From NCBI RefSeq assembly GCF_022267515.1, contig NZ_JAKFGB010000018.1, positions 1 to 31,853 of the forward strand: a DNA stretch of 31,853 bases, in the 5' to 3' direction. Below, piece by piece: positions 8,054 through 17,172 of the stretch. The position numbers and the translations under genes are program-made. This stretch comes from Rubinisphaera margarita (GTDB lineage Bacteria; Planctomycetota; Planctomycetia; Planctomycetales; Planctomycetaceae). A model generated the notes under the pieces. The model was given only the letters and a program-made list of their open reading frames with translations. It did no database searches and was not told the origin of the DNA. Each line of letters opens with the position of its first letter. Positions within the stretch are counted from its first letter, which is position 1.

Positions 8054-9163
8054 ATGAGTGAGAACTGGATTTCTGACCGGATGCGGAATATCGATGCGTC
8101 CGGGATTCGCAAGGTCTTCGACCTCGCCGCGACGATGACCGACCCGATCAACCTCAGCATCGGGCAGCCGCATTTCGACACGCCCGAGCCGATCCGGGAG
8201 GCGTTTCATCAGGCCATTGAAAGCGGCCGGAACGCCTACAGTCAGACGCAGGGCATCAAGCCGCTGATCGACCGGATTCAGGCTGATGTCGATCGCGAAT
8301 ACGGACAGGACGACCGCAAGGCGTTCATCACCAGCGGCACCAGTGGCGGGCTGATGCTGGCCCTCTGCACGCTGGTCAACCCGGGTGACGAAGTGATCGT
8401 CTTCGATCCCTGGTTCGTAATGTACAAGCATCTGACGACCCTCGCCGGCGGCAAAGTCGTCCAGATCGATACCTATCCCGACTTCAAGATCGACATCGAC
8501 AAAGTCGCCGCGGCGATCACCGACCGCACCAAGGTCATCCTCTTCAACAGCCCGAGCAACCCGACGGGAGCCGTCGCCAGCCCGGAAGAAGTGCAGGGAC
8601 TGGCCGAACTGGCGATGAAACACGACATCGCCCTGATCAGCGACGAGATCTACCGCACCTTCTGTTACGACGACAACTTCTGCAGCCCGGTCGAATACAA
8701 CCCGCAGACGATCGTCATCGACGGCTTCAGCAAATCGCACTCGATGACTGGTCACCGCGTCGGCATCTGCCACGGCCCGCAGCACATCGTGCAGCAGATG
8801 CTCAAACTGCAGCAGTTTACGTTTGTCTGCTCGCCGCATCCCGCTCAATGGGCCGCGCTGGCCGCCTGCGATGTCGACATGACAAACGAAGTCAACGACT
8901 ACCGCGGCAAACGGGACTACATGCTCGACCAGCTGAAGGATTACGAGATCCACGGAGCCGGCGGAGCCTTCTATCTGTTCGTGAAAGCCCCCTGGGGGAC
9001 CGGCACGGAATTCGTGAAAGAAGCGATTGCCCGCAACCTGCTCATCATTCCCGGCAATGTCTTCAGCAGCAAAGACACCCACTTCCGAGTTTCGTATGCC
9101 GCGACGGAACAAACGCTCGAACGCGGAGCCAAGGTGCTGAAAGACCTGCTCCACGCCCGTTGA
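8054..9163 (+). CDS. PLP-dependent class I/II aminotransferase
   Basis: The 369-aa protein is a fold-type I aminotransferase. It shows SGTSGGLMLA (cofactor phosphate loop), NSPSNPTGAV (the Asn that binds the PLP ring), SDEIYRTF (Asp-Glu-x-Tyr) and FSKSHSMTGHRVG with the Schiff-base Lys227. A C-terminal Arg in FRVSYA would bind the substrate carboxylate. It resembles the aspartate/aromatic aminotransferase group, but the amino-donor preference cannot be read from the sequence. ATG 8054 follows AGGAA by about nine bases. The gene is preceded by a 356-base repeat region, so it is probably transcribed alone, and it converges on the giant-protein operon. Confidence 0.92.
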   Translation: MSENWISDRMRNIDASGIRKVFDLAATMTDPINLSIGQPHFDTPEPIREAFHQAIESGRNAYSQTQGIKPLIDRIQADVDREYGQDDRKAFITSGTSGGLMLALCTLVNPGDEVIVFDPWFVMYKHLTTLAGGKVVQIDTYPDFKIDIDKVAAAITDRTKVILFNSPSNPTGAVASPEEVQGLAELAMKHDIALISDEIYRTFCYDDNFCSPVEYNPQTIVIDGFSKSHSMTGHRVGICHGPQHIVQQMLKLQQFTFVCSPHPAQWAALAACDVDMTNEVNDYRGKRDYMLDQLKDYEIHGAGGAFYLFVKAPWGTGTEFVKEAIARNLLIIPGNVFSSKDTHFRVSYAATEQTLERGAKVLKDLLHAR

Positions 9164-9182
9164 GACGGGACTCCCTCGTCGC

Positions 9183-9227
9183 GGCTGAATTCAGCCATGT
9201 CGGCGGGGATACGCGAAGCCGTATCCC
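9183..9227 (+). terminator. Two adjacent palindromes after the aminotransferase gene
   Basis: GGCTGAATTCAGCC (9183-9196) is a perfect palindrome. GGGATACG (9206-9213) and CGTATCCC (9220-9227) form an 8-bp stem with a six-base loop. They begin 20 bases after the aminotransferase stop. No T run follows, so the terminator call is tentative. Confidence 0.45.
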
Positions 9228-9265
9228 TGCAGCCTTAAGGTCAGATTGACGTTGAACAAGATGGT

Positions 9266-9308
9266 GGGTGGCCCGTCCGGCCCGGACGGGTGACGAAGTC
9301 ACAAGAGG
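9266..9308 (+). repeat. Double-hairpin repeat, copy b
   Basis: GGGTGGC is followed by stem 1 CCCGTCCG / CGGACGGG (loop GCC), then stem 2 GTGAC gaa GTCAC, then AAGAGG. It lies about 100 bases after the aminotransferase stop, in the same orientation, and faces copy f. Confidence 0.75.
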
Positions 9309-9374
9309 CCCCGCCATCGTCGAGGATTCTTCCTGTGACGAACGATTCCAGAACAAAGGACGCGGATGGCGCGT

Positions 9375-9419
9375 CCTCTTGTCGCTAACGCGACCCGCCC
9401 GTCGTGGCGGACGGGCCAC
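9375..9419 (-). repeat. Double-hairpin repeat, copy f
   Basis: On the minus strand it reads GTGGCCCGTC, with stem 1 CCCGTC / GACGGG around a six-base loop, then stem 2 GTCGC gtta GCGAC, then AAGAGG. It starts ten bases past the stop codon of the giant gene (9430) in the same orientation, so it is well placed to form the 3' end of that transcript. Confidence 0.72.
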
Positions 9420-9429
9420 TCTGCGTGTC

Positions 9430-12400
9430 TTACGTGACCACGGCCGATTCGGTCGGGGTTTCTTCCTTCGGTTTTCGGAAGGCGGCGATGCAGGCTCCGA
9501 TGAGCAGGAGCATGGCCAGCCAGCCGGAGCCGCTGGGGAGGATGACGAACAGGGCGAGTCCCATCAGGATCAGCACGCCGCTGACCGGACGTCTGCGGGC
9601 GGCTGGGTCGGAAGCTCGGACGCTCACGATGACCAGGGCGACGATCAGTCCACTGCAGAGGACCAGCCAGCCCCAGCCGAGGAGCGTGCCGACCCGTTCA
9701 GATGACTGGACTCGAATCGTCAGTTGAGGATCACCGCCGACTTTGGAGAAGACGGTTGTCTGTCCATAGACGGGCAATGCGATCGGCAGAGACAGCCCGA
9801 TCACCGCTTCGCCACGACTTGGAACCGCCTGCTCGGCAAGGCGTTCCATGCCGAACGCTCCTCCCATACCCATCTCCGGAGCCCTTTCATCGGTGATCTC
9901 CGGTACAACGGCGAAATCCGAAAATGAATAGGTAAGGCCGAGATCTTCAGTACGCGATTGCGGAACAGCGAAGCGTTTCAGCTGTTCCCGTTCGGACTTC
10001 GACTCTCCTGGAGCGGCCCCTTTCGAGACCCCGCTTCTCCGTCCCATACTCTGCTGATTCTGTTCGATCACAATCGAATTCTGGCGCACACTTTCCTCGA
10101 GCAGCATTCGACGGTTCAACTCCCGCTCCTGGAACTGCATCAGATCCTTGTTCTTCTTGTCGCTCACCGGTGGAGTGGCTTTCTCCAATTGGAAGTGCTG
10201 CGTGGAGAAGTTGACGGATCCATTCCGATCGAGGCCCGAGTTCACACCGCGATTCTGTTCGGCGAAACCGTTCGAGACCTGGATGTCCTGATTGCACCCG
10301 AGGACAAACAGACGCCCGAGCGATTGCGATTCCGCTCCGGAAACCGGTTCTCCCATGAGAGCCTGCTGATCGCCAAATTCGACCGGGGACGTCTCGGCTG
10401 CCTGAATCTGTTGCTGGATCGACTCGTTGACTTCGCCTTCCTGTGCGGCGTCCGCCAACCCTTTCTTGAGGCTTTCATAGTTACTGACCGCCAAGGCTCG
10501 CTGTTTATACGAGTACGCCTTGCTGCGGGCGATTTCGGCGAGTTCGGAAAGTTCCTGAAGGCGGTTGTAAACGCGGACATCGCTCACCGCCCGGCTCTCG
10601 GCGGTGCCCATGTTTGTGGCGGCTCCTTCGACGGCTGTCACAATGTAATCATCCGGCGTACTCACGCGCCAGACCGTATAGAGCACCGGCACGCCAAATT
10701 CCGACGACGTGTCCCGGGAAAGGATGTCCGGCCGCTTCAACTCCAGCGCCCGCCCCCACCACGCCGCACCGAGGCCGGCGTCGAGTGCTCCCTGAGTCAC
10801 CAGTCGAACTTCATAGGCGAGATTCGCAGCCCCACCCGGCGGCAACGGAACGAGGTGAAGTTCCTGTCCTTCAACCGTTCGGCGGACGGCTCGAGCCGCC
10901 TGATTATTCACCAGCACCGAGAGAAGCTGCTCCCCTTCGGGAAGCATCACCGGGAGAAACTGGCGGCGACGATTTTTCACTGTATACGTCACCTGGGTCC
11001 GATAGGTGCCCGGTCGATCGATCACGGTTGTCAGCTCGGCGAAGAAGATTGTCGCGGCGGGTGACTCCTGCTCTTCGAGCGGCTTGAGTTCCCAACTGGG
11101 AACCACAGCCGGTGTCACGCGGATGATCTCCATCGCCCGTTGAACGAGGGAATCGGGAACCTGCAGAGGAAGTTCGTTTCGAGAAACAAGATAGGCGTCG
11201 TGCTGCGAGATGGGCTCCAGCGTCTGCTGACCGAGATTGACCAGAACGGCGTAGTTGCCTTGAATGTCGAGTTCCGGCGACTCCCCTTCCCCGTCGGCCG
11301 CACCCGCGATAAAGCGAATCAGCGGAGTGCGGACCGTTTGATCGGCGGGATAAGGCAGCGAAATGACCGCACTGGCGAAGAACGCGGAGCTTTGCGGCGT
11401 CCTTGTTTCAATGATCCACCGCGTCCGCTGGTCATCCACCTTTTCGGTGCGTATCTGTCGGATCCCATCGGATTCAAACTCGATTCGCTCCTGCATCCAC
11501 GTCGGCCCGACGAAGGCAAAACGATCGGTGCCGGCTTTGGAGATCTTCCATTGCAACGAGATTCCATAATCGATTGAGACATCGGTGACCGCGATCACCG
11601 TGACCGAGCTGGCTTTCAGTTGCGCATCCTCCCGGGTCAGACGAATCGTCACCGGAGTGGAGTCGACGCGTGACTGAAAGAAGCCGATCCGCAACGGAAA
11701 CTGTGCCACCGACCGCATGACATCCGGCAGCTTCTCGGCAGCCAGCGTCTGCGCGGAACCGGCGTCGGTCACGATGACGCCAAACGCCGCCGACGCCCCC
11801 ACGCCGAGATACTCGCGGGAGGTGGTTGCTCCGCTCATCCGCAATCCCTGCAGTTCCAGCTGACTCGTCTCGTTCAACTCCTGTTGAATGAATCCGCGAA
11901 CGGCGACGCGAATCTTGCCCTGCTGCGGACTTGAGAAAAGTACGGTCAATGTTTCAGACTCATTCGGACCGGCAGCCGTGTGGAACCAGTCCTGAATCGC
12001 CTGTCCCTGCACCTCGACAACCTGCATTCCGGCTGGCAGGGCGACATCGATCGACAAGCGTGGCTCCCCTTTCAGCACGGCATCCAGAACCGTGGCCACC
12101 TGTGTTTTATGAGGCTGCAGATCGAGCAGCGTGTAATGGGTGACATCGGCCTGCGTCGGTTCCCGGCGGATCTCGAGAGTGATCTCCTGAGGGCGTCCAG
12201 AGAAACGATAGACACGTTCGATCGTGGAAATCGTCCGGAGATTATCGATCGGCTTGAACTGCTCCACGCCCAGCTGTCGCACACCCTGGGTCGACGAGAC
12301 GACAACATCGAGCAACGGTTCCCAGCCGACCGCCCAGGTTCCGATTTCTCTCGTCACCCCCTGAGGGATGACATCGGGACAGACAAACTGTTGACGCTCA

Positions 12401-15400
12401 GTCGACACGCTCAACGGAGCGAACAGCGACATGGCGATTGTCGTGCTGTCTTCGACCGAACGCTTGAGCAAAACCCGCAGTCGGCCGTCGGCCTGTTTCT
12501 GCCAGCCGGCGAGATCCTGACCCGAAAGCGATTTCAAAGCGACCGAAGCAGGCAGTTCAAAAAGAACTTCGGAGAAGCTCCCCTGGGCGATCTGAAACTT
12601 GAAGGCATACCGCAGTTCTACCCCGACTTCTCGCACCAGAACCTGTCGCGTCGATTCGCTCGAAAGGAACTGCAGTTGAGCGGAAGAAACCTTCGGCTGC
12701 CAGGAAAGGCGATACTCGCCCCCTTCCGCAACGGCGAACTCGGCGTAAGTGGTACCGTCCCGTTCCACGAGTTCGTACGGCACTTCCCCGTCGTTGACCC
12801 GCAGTTGCACATCGGCAGCCGGTAAGGCAAAGGACATTGACCCCGCAGCGACCGGGTCCAGCCTGACACTGAACTGACCCGCGCTGCCGATCGCGCTGGC
12901 GGGGATCAGGAAGTTGACGTCGACAAGGTGCAGTCCTTTGCTGCCGACGAGCACATTCGTGCTGACGCCCGCGTCCGTGGAAGCAGTCACCGGTTTGCCG
13001 TTCACTTCGATCGACTGCAGCAACAGCGGTGCGATCGGAAGCGGCACGAGTTGCGGCTGATCACGATAGCTGCGCACAACATAGCGGGCCTGCATGGAAA
13101 CGGCCTGACGGGATGCGGGCTCTCCGTCTCCCGGGGGTTGAACACGAACCACGTACGAGGCTTCGCTGACCTGATGATCCAACGGAGCCGGTTCGGCGAA
13201 ATCGTCTGTATGAGTCGCCCGCCACAGATCCAGATAGTGATCCTTCGGCACGAACACACGCTGAGCCGCCAGAGGCGAAGTCCCCTGAGCGTACGGAAAG
13301 ACGAGCGGAATCTTCTCAGCCTGAACCGAATCTGCTTTCGGAACGGCGAGTTGAGCGGCTGGCACTTTGTCTTCGGCGTAGCTGCCCGAACAGAACAGCA
13401 ACAGTCCGAGTCCGGCAGCGGCGGAAGCAGGACTGAGTTTCGCGAAGAACCGCCCACACGTCCGACATCCCCGGGCGATCAGCAGCACCGTGGTCCGGAG
13501 CATCCAACCGAACAACCCGATCCAGGTTCCGATCAATACCCCCTCCAGCACCGGGTCAAATAGCCGCGGCGTGACTCCGATGAGAGCCAGCGGGATTCCG
13601 AAGAGGATCACACTAACCAACAACCGTTTCGCCCAACTGAGCTCTCGCATCAGCCAGCAGACCAACGCCACAATCGCGGCGACCAGCCAGCGGGAATGCC
13701 AGACGAGTTCTTCGGACAACACTCGGACACGCACATTCTCCGGAACGCGGAATGTCTGCAGATGAGTCGTCCTCAAGCCTTCGGGAATCTGCAATCCGAC
13801 AGCCAGAGACATCAGCCCATCCAACGGCTTCCCTGCTTGAGGGGCTTGAACCCGTTGAGGCAGGTCAGCCTGCCCGGCAAGATTAGCGGCCAGTTCGTCG
13901 ACCTGACGTGCTTCGGAACTGGAATTACTCTGTTGAGCCGGCTCCGTTGTCGCTGCAAAAGGATTCGCAGGCGCGTCAGGAGCCGACTGTGGCTTCGCCA
14001 GTTGCAGTTCGACGCCGTTTGCTGCCCCATCGTTGCCGCCACCGACACTGAGGGTATCCAGTGACTGGATCGTCGCTGGCAGTGGTTGCCCATTATTATT
14101 CTCAAAATCACCGAGCAGATAACGGTCGTCGGCCGGGGTCGCTTCAAGACCTTCCATCGTCATCTGTTCGGCTCCAGCGGGGTTGAGGATTCGCGCAGAT
14201 CGACGAGCGGACTGTCCGCCGAGAAGCAGAAAGATCGGCAGCACGATGACCAACACGAGAAGAGCGACGATGGAGACGCTGTAGCCGAAGTGATTCCGCA
14301 GCAACGTCAATCCCGCCACGACGCCAACGACCACCAGACCGATAAGCAGATTCGTGATCAAGGTCGACCAGGTGAGCGTCTGCAATCGTTCCCAGACCCG
14401 TTCCAGCCAGGTCGAGCGGCGAGGTTGTGAGATCAATTCCACGTTCTCATCGACCGGCATCAGCACCGTGTCGACGGCGTGATGAACCTTCCAGTCGGTC
14501 TGCATGATCGGCAGCGACATGGTCTCGCTCTGACCGATGTCGACACGAAACTCGGGAACGTCGAGTCGTTCGGTCCAGGTTCCGGTTGTCGTCGCGGCTG
14601 GTCGACGATAAAGCAGGCGAATGGCCCGCGGGGTCCCGTCCGTTCCGGTTGCTGGCAGAGGCACGATGAATCCCTGAGTAAGTTTGCGGACTGTCATCGG
14701 TGTTCCATCAACGGTTGCCGACCAAAGCACCGCCCCTTCCGGCAATGCTACCAGCAGACTCTGCACACCGGCTGCCAGGAGAGTCAGCTGCGCCTGCTGT
14801 TGAATGTGGGAATCGTTCACGAGCAGCGTATCGATCAACAACTGTTGACCGACAGCGCGAGGCACGGCGTGAGCGGTGAACTCGTCCAGCGTGAACTCGA
14901 TCGTCGCATCCGGTTCGATCAGGTGATAGCCGGTGACAACCCGCTTCGTACCCACTTCCGCTGGCATCGGCAGATCCGTCGGGTCAATCGGCGAGACCGC
15001 CGTGCCCCGCTGGGACGTGGCCGTGACATCGACGTACTGTTCTTCATCCGCCAGAAACGCCACATACTGTTCCTGGAGTTCCGCCTGTTTGAACTGCAGA
15101 AGAGGCACCGACATCGACTCGGCGTCTTCGCGAGGCAGCACGAGTTGCAGTGACAGCCGAATTGTCCCCGTCACATAACGATCAAACGTCAGGTCCCAGA
15201 CGGTTTTCTCATCGACTTCCCGCTGTCGCTGGCGGGAGATCCGCGCGTCTCCCGAAATCTGAAACTCTCCTTTCACCGGGATCAGAGCCGGCAGTTCAAT
15301 CTGCAGTTCCCTGAGACCTCCCCCGCTGATGTCGAGTTCCACGCGATGCCCGAAGGCTATCGACTGCTCATCGGCATCGACGGTCGTCAGCTTCATCACA

Positions 15401-17172
15401 TTGAAACGAGACGGCTTGCGTTGAACTTCGATGCGGCCGTCGATTTCGGCATTCTGATAGCGATAGGAGAACAACTCTTCCGGTGTCCCCAGGAACACGG
15501 GATCCATGCCGGTGATCTCCTGCGGCACGACCTCAAGCCGCGGGCTTCCGGCAACGGTGTAAGCGCCTTCCAGAATCTGAACATTGTCCAGATTGATTTC
15601 CGGAAGTGAGAACGTCATCCCTCCGCCATCTTCCCCTTCGACGCGCGACTGACGAACCAGTATGGAAATCGATCGTTTCTGCCCCGCAGCCAGCGGAGGA
15701 TTCAGGGGAATCCGAATCCGCGCCCCGCCTTCTCCTCGGGAGACGTATTGCCATTCGATGGGAGCGGCATCCTGTTGAACCAGATCGACCGTCCAGCCTT
15801 CGGGCAGATCGGCCTGGACTTCGTAAAGCGGAGCAAACAGCGACTGCAGCGTAAAGGCGGCGAGCAGGCTCATCTCCAGTTCCTGCAGATCAAGCCGCTG
15901 CGAGACGGCGGCCTGAACTTCCCCAGTTGTTTCATCGACGGCCAGTCGAAACACGAAATCGGACTGCCACCAGTCGTAGAACCGCATTGGCCCCTGCGGA
16001 GTGAATCCCTCCATCGCTTTCCAGTTCCGTGTTGCCGGTCGAATGCCCTCCATGGCGAGAGTCTTCACACGAATCTCTCCCGGAGAGGAAATGCTCAATC
16101 CGCCGGTATGTGTGGTCGCTCCCTTCAACTGCAAAGTAGCGACTGTCCACTCTTCGTTCTCGGTCGCGAGCTGAATGCCGCGCATCGTGACACGTGTGCG
16201 TTCGGGCAGCACTTCGCGAAACGTCAGCACAACCTGAGTTCGTTGCGGGTCTTCCGGATCGTCCAGCAGTTCCCAGGCTTCCAGTCCCGTGGCGGCAACA
16301 TCGGTGATCTCCAGCCGGCTGGGAACGGAGAATTCGAGCCGAGAGAACCGCTTTCCATAGGAATCGATCTGCGTCACGGTCTGCCAGTCGAGGCTGTCAC
16401 GCTCGAGACCGACAGCGTACACGGTCTGGGCGAAGACGAGAGATTCGTCGAGCGACTCCTCAATGGCATCAGTCCACTGCAGCTGGGCCTGTGCCGCTCC
16501 CCCCGCGGGGAGCGTAATCGTCCGGGCATCGGCGGCTTTCTGAGATTCCTCCAGTCGATCGCCATTGAACCGCAGCCGACGACCGGCTGGGACTTCAACG
16601 GACAGGGTCGACGGCACGCCGGGGATCAGACTCAGCGTTCCGAGTTCATCGGTACCGGCTCGAACGACCGGCAGTGTCATTTCGAGCGTGAGCGTATCGG
16701 CTCCCACGAAGTCGGTGATCATGACCGGGCCCTCGCAAGGCCCCGACAGTCCAAGCGGAGCCGGTTGTCCCTTCCAGGTCGCTTTCTCCAGCGTCACCTG
16801 TCGGATCGGCAACGGAAGACACGCCCAGCCGGCGACCGACTTCGAGATCCGGCAGTTTGCCGTCACCGCGATAACGTCTCCCTGCAGGACCACTTCGTAA
16901 GCAACATGCTCGATCAGAATCTGAACCGGACGGCCTTCCGGGCCGGGGGTCGCCTGTTCGGCGTTCTGCAATAACTGCTCGAATTCGTTGCGGTCAACCA
17001 GGACGCCTGGCTCCACCTGGGACCAGTATTCGGCCAGCGCATTTTCGGGCACATAAATGCGTTCGTAGCGATCGTCTGGAAGACGTTCGGCCTCGTTATT
17101 CGGCTGAGCGACGAGACGCTGAGCCGGGGTTATCAGCAGCATCAACATCAGGAACGGAACGAGCGATTTCAT
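9430..17172 (-). CDS. Giant envelope protein, 2580 aa, two fused modules
   Basis: Residues 1-22 form a signal peptide (ends LVAQ). A first module begins with the motif IYVPENALAEYW and is a long beta-rich extracytoplasmic region to about 920. Hydrophobic segments follow at about 925-985, a Gln/Ala/Pro-rich linker, and more at about 1150-1235. At about 1245-1264 there is a second signal-peptide-like stretch (AAAGLGLLLFCSGSYA then Glu-Asp), and a second module begins at about 1303 with VFVPKDHYLDLW. It ends in two to three transmembrane segments after about 2495 and a short cytoplasmic tail. The architecture suggests two formerly separate proteins fused in frame, each like the neighbouring 1179-aa protein. 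Its start overlaps the upstream stop (ATGA at 17169-17172) with GGAGGGG just before, so translation is probably coupled. I know no function; a structural or trafficking role in the cell envelope is only a guess. Confidence 0.85.
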   Translation of the reverse strand: MKSLVPFLMLMLLITPAQRLVAQPNNEAERLPDDRYERIYVPENALAEYWSQVEPGVLVDRNEFEQLLQNAEQATPGPEGRPVQILIEHVAYEVVLQGDVIAVTANCRISKSVAGWACLPLPIRQVTLEKATWKGQPAPLGLSGPCEGPVMITDFVGADTLTLEMTLPVVRAGTDELGTLSLIPGVPSTLSVEVPAGRRLRFNGDRLEESQKAADARTITLPAGGAAQAQLQWTDAIEESLDESLVFAQTVYAVGLERDSLDWQTVTQIDSYGKRFSRLEFSVPSRLEITDVAATGLEAWELLDDPEDPQRTQVVLTFREVLPERTRVTMRGIQLATENEEWTVATLQLKGATTHTGGLSISSPGEIRVKTLAMEGIRPATRNWKAMEGFTPQGPMRFYDWWQSDFVFRLAVDETTGEVQAAVSQRLDLQELEMSLLAAFTLQSLFAPLYEVQADLPEGWTVDLVQQDAAPIEWQYVSRGEGGARIRIPLNPPLAAGQKRSISILVRQSRVEGEDGGGMTFSLPEINLDNVQILEGAYTVAGSPRLEVVPQEITGMDPVFLGTPEELFSYRYQNAEIDGRIEVQRKPSRFNVMKLTTVDADEQSIAFGHRVELDISGGGLRELQIELPALIPVKGEFQISGDARISRQRQREVDEKTVWDLTFDRYVTGTIRLSLQLVLPREDAESMSVPLLQFKQAELQEQYVAFLADEEQYVDVTATSQRGTAVSPIDPTDLPMPAEVGTKRVVTGYHLIEPDATIEFTLDEFTAHAVPRAVGQQLLIDTLLVNDSHIQQQAQLTLLAAGVQSLLVALPEGAVLWSATVDGTPMTVRKLTQGFIVPLPATGTDGTPRAIRLLYRRPAATTTGTWTERLDVPEFRVDIGQSETMSLPIMQTDWKVHHAVDTVLMPVDENVELISQPRRSTWLERVWERLQTLTWSTLITNLLIGLVVVGVVAGLTLLRNHFGYSVSIVALLVLVIVLPIFLLLGGQSARRSARILNPAGAEQMTMEGLEATPADDRYLLGDFENNNGQPLPATIQSLDTLSVGGGNDGAANGVELQLAKPQSAPDAPANPFAATTEPAQQSNSSSEARQVDELAANLAGQADLPQRVQAPQAGKPLDGLMSLAVGLQIPEGLRTTHLQTFRVPENVRVRVLSEELVWHSRWLVAAIVALVCWLMRELSWAKRLLVSVILFGIPLALIGVTPRLFDPVLEGVLIGTWIGLFGWMLRTTVLLIARGCRTCGRFFAKLSPASAAAGLGLLLFCSGSYAEDKVPAAQLAVPKADSVQAEKIPLVFPYAQGTSPLAAQRVFVPKDHYLDLWRATHTDDFAEPAPLDHQVSEASYVVRVQPPGDGEPASRQAVSMQARYVVRSYRDQPQLVPLPIAPLLLQSIEVNGKPVTASTDAGVSTNVLVGSKGLHLVDVNFLIPASAIGSAGQFSVRLDPVAAGSMSFALPAADVQLRVNDGEVPYELVERDGTTYAEFAVAEGGEYRLSWQPKVSSAQLQFLSSESTRQVLVREVGVELRYAFKFQIAQGSFSEVLFELPASVALKSLSGQDLAGWQKQADGRLRVLLKRSVEDSTTIAMSLFAPLSVSTERQQFVCPDVIPQGVTREIGTWAVGWEPLLDVVVSSTQGVRQLGVEQFKPIDNLRTISTIERVYRFSGRPQEITLEIRREPTQADVTHYTLLDLQPHKTQVATVLDAVLKGEPRLSIDVALPAGMQVVEVQGQAIQDWFHTAAGPNESETLTVLFSSPQQGKIRVAVRGFIQQELNETSQLELQGLRMSGATTSREYLGVGASAAFGVIVTDAGSAQTLAAEKLPDVMRSVAQFPLRIGFFQSRVDSTPVTIRLTREDAQLKASSVTVIAVTDVSIDYGISLQWKISKAGTDRFAFVGPTWMQERIEFESDGIRQIRTEKVDDQRTRWIIETRTPQSSAFFASAVISLPYPADQTVRTPLIRFIAGAADGEGESPELDIQGNYAVLVNLGQQTLEPISQHDAYLVSRNELPLQVPDSLVQRAMEIIRVTPAVVPSWELKPLEEQESPAATIFFAELTTVIDRPGTYRTQVTYTVKNRRRQFLPVMLPEGEQLLSVLVNNQAARAVRRTVEGQELHLVPLPPGGAANLAYEVRLVTQGALDAGLGAAWWGRALELKRPDILSRDTSSEFGVPVLYTVWRVSTPDDYIVTAVEGAATNMGTAESRAVSDVRVYNRLQELSELAEIARSKAYSYKQRALAVSNYESLKKGLADAAQEGEVNESIQQQIQAAETSPVEFGDQQALMGEPVSGAESQSLGRLFVLGCNQDIQVSNGFAEQNRGVNSGLDRNGSVNFSTQHFQLEKATPPVSDKKNKDLMQFQERELNRRMLLEESVRQNSIVIEQNQQSMGRRSGVSKGAAPGESKSEREQLKRFAVPQSRTEDLGLTYSFSDFAVVPEITDERAPEMGMGGAFGMERLAEQAVPSRGEAVIGLSLPIALPVYGQTTVFSKVGGDPQLTIRVQSSERVGTLLGWGWLVLCSGLIVALVIVSVRASDPAARRRPVSGVLILMGLALFVILPSGSGWLAMLLLIGACIAAFRKPKEETPTESAVVT

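Noticed and set aside
8039..9154. 371-aa minus-strand frame over the aminotransferase
   Set aside because: The plus strand carries all PLP-binding motifs; the antisense frame is a shadow.
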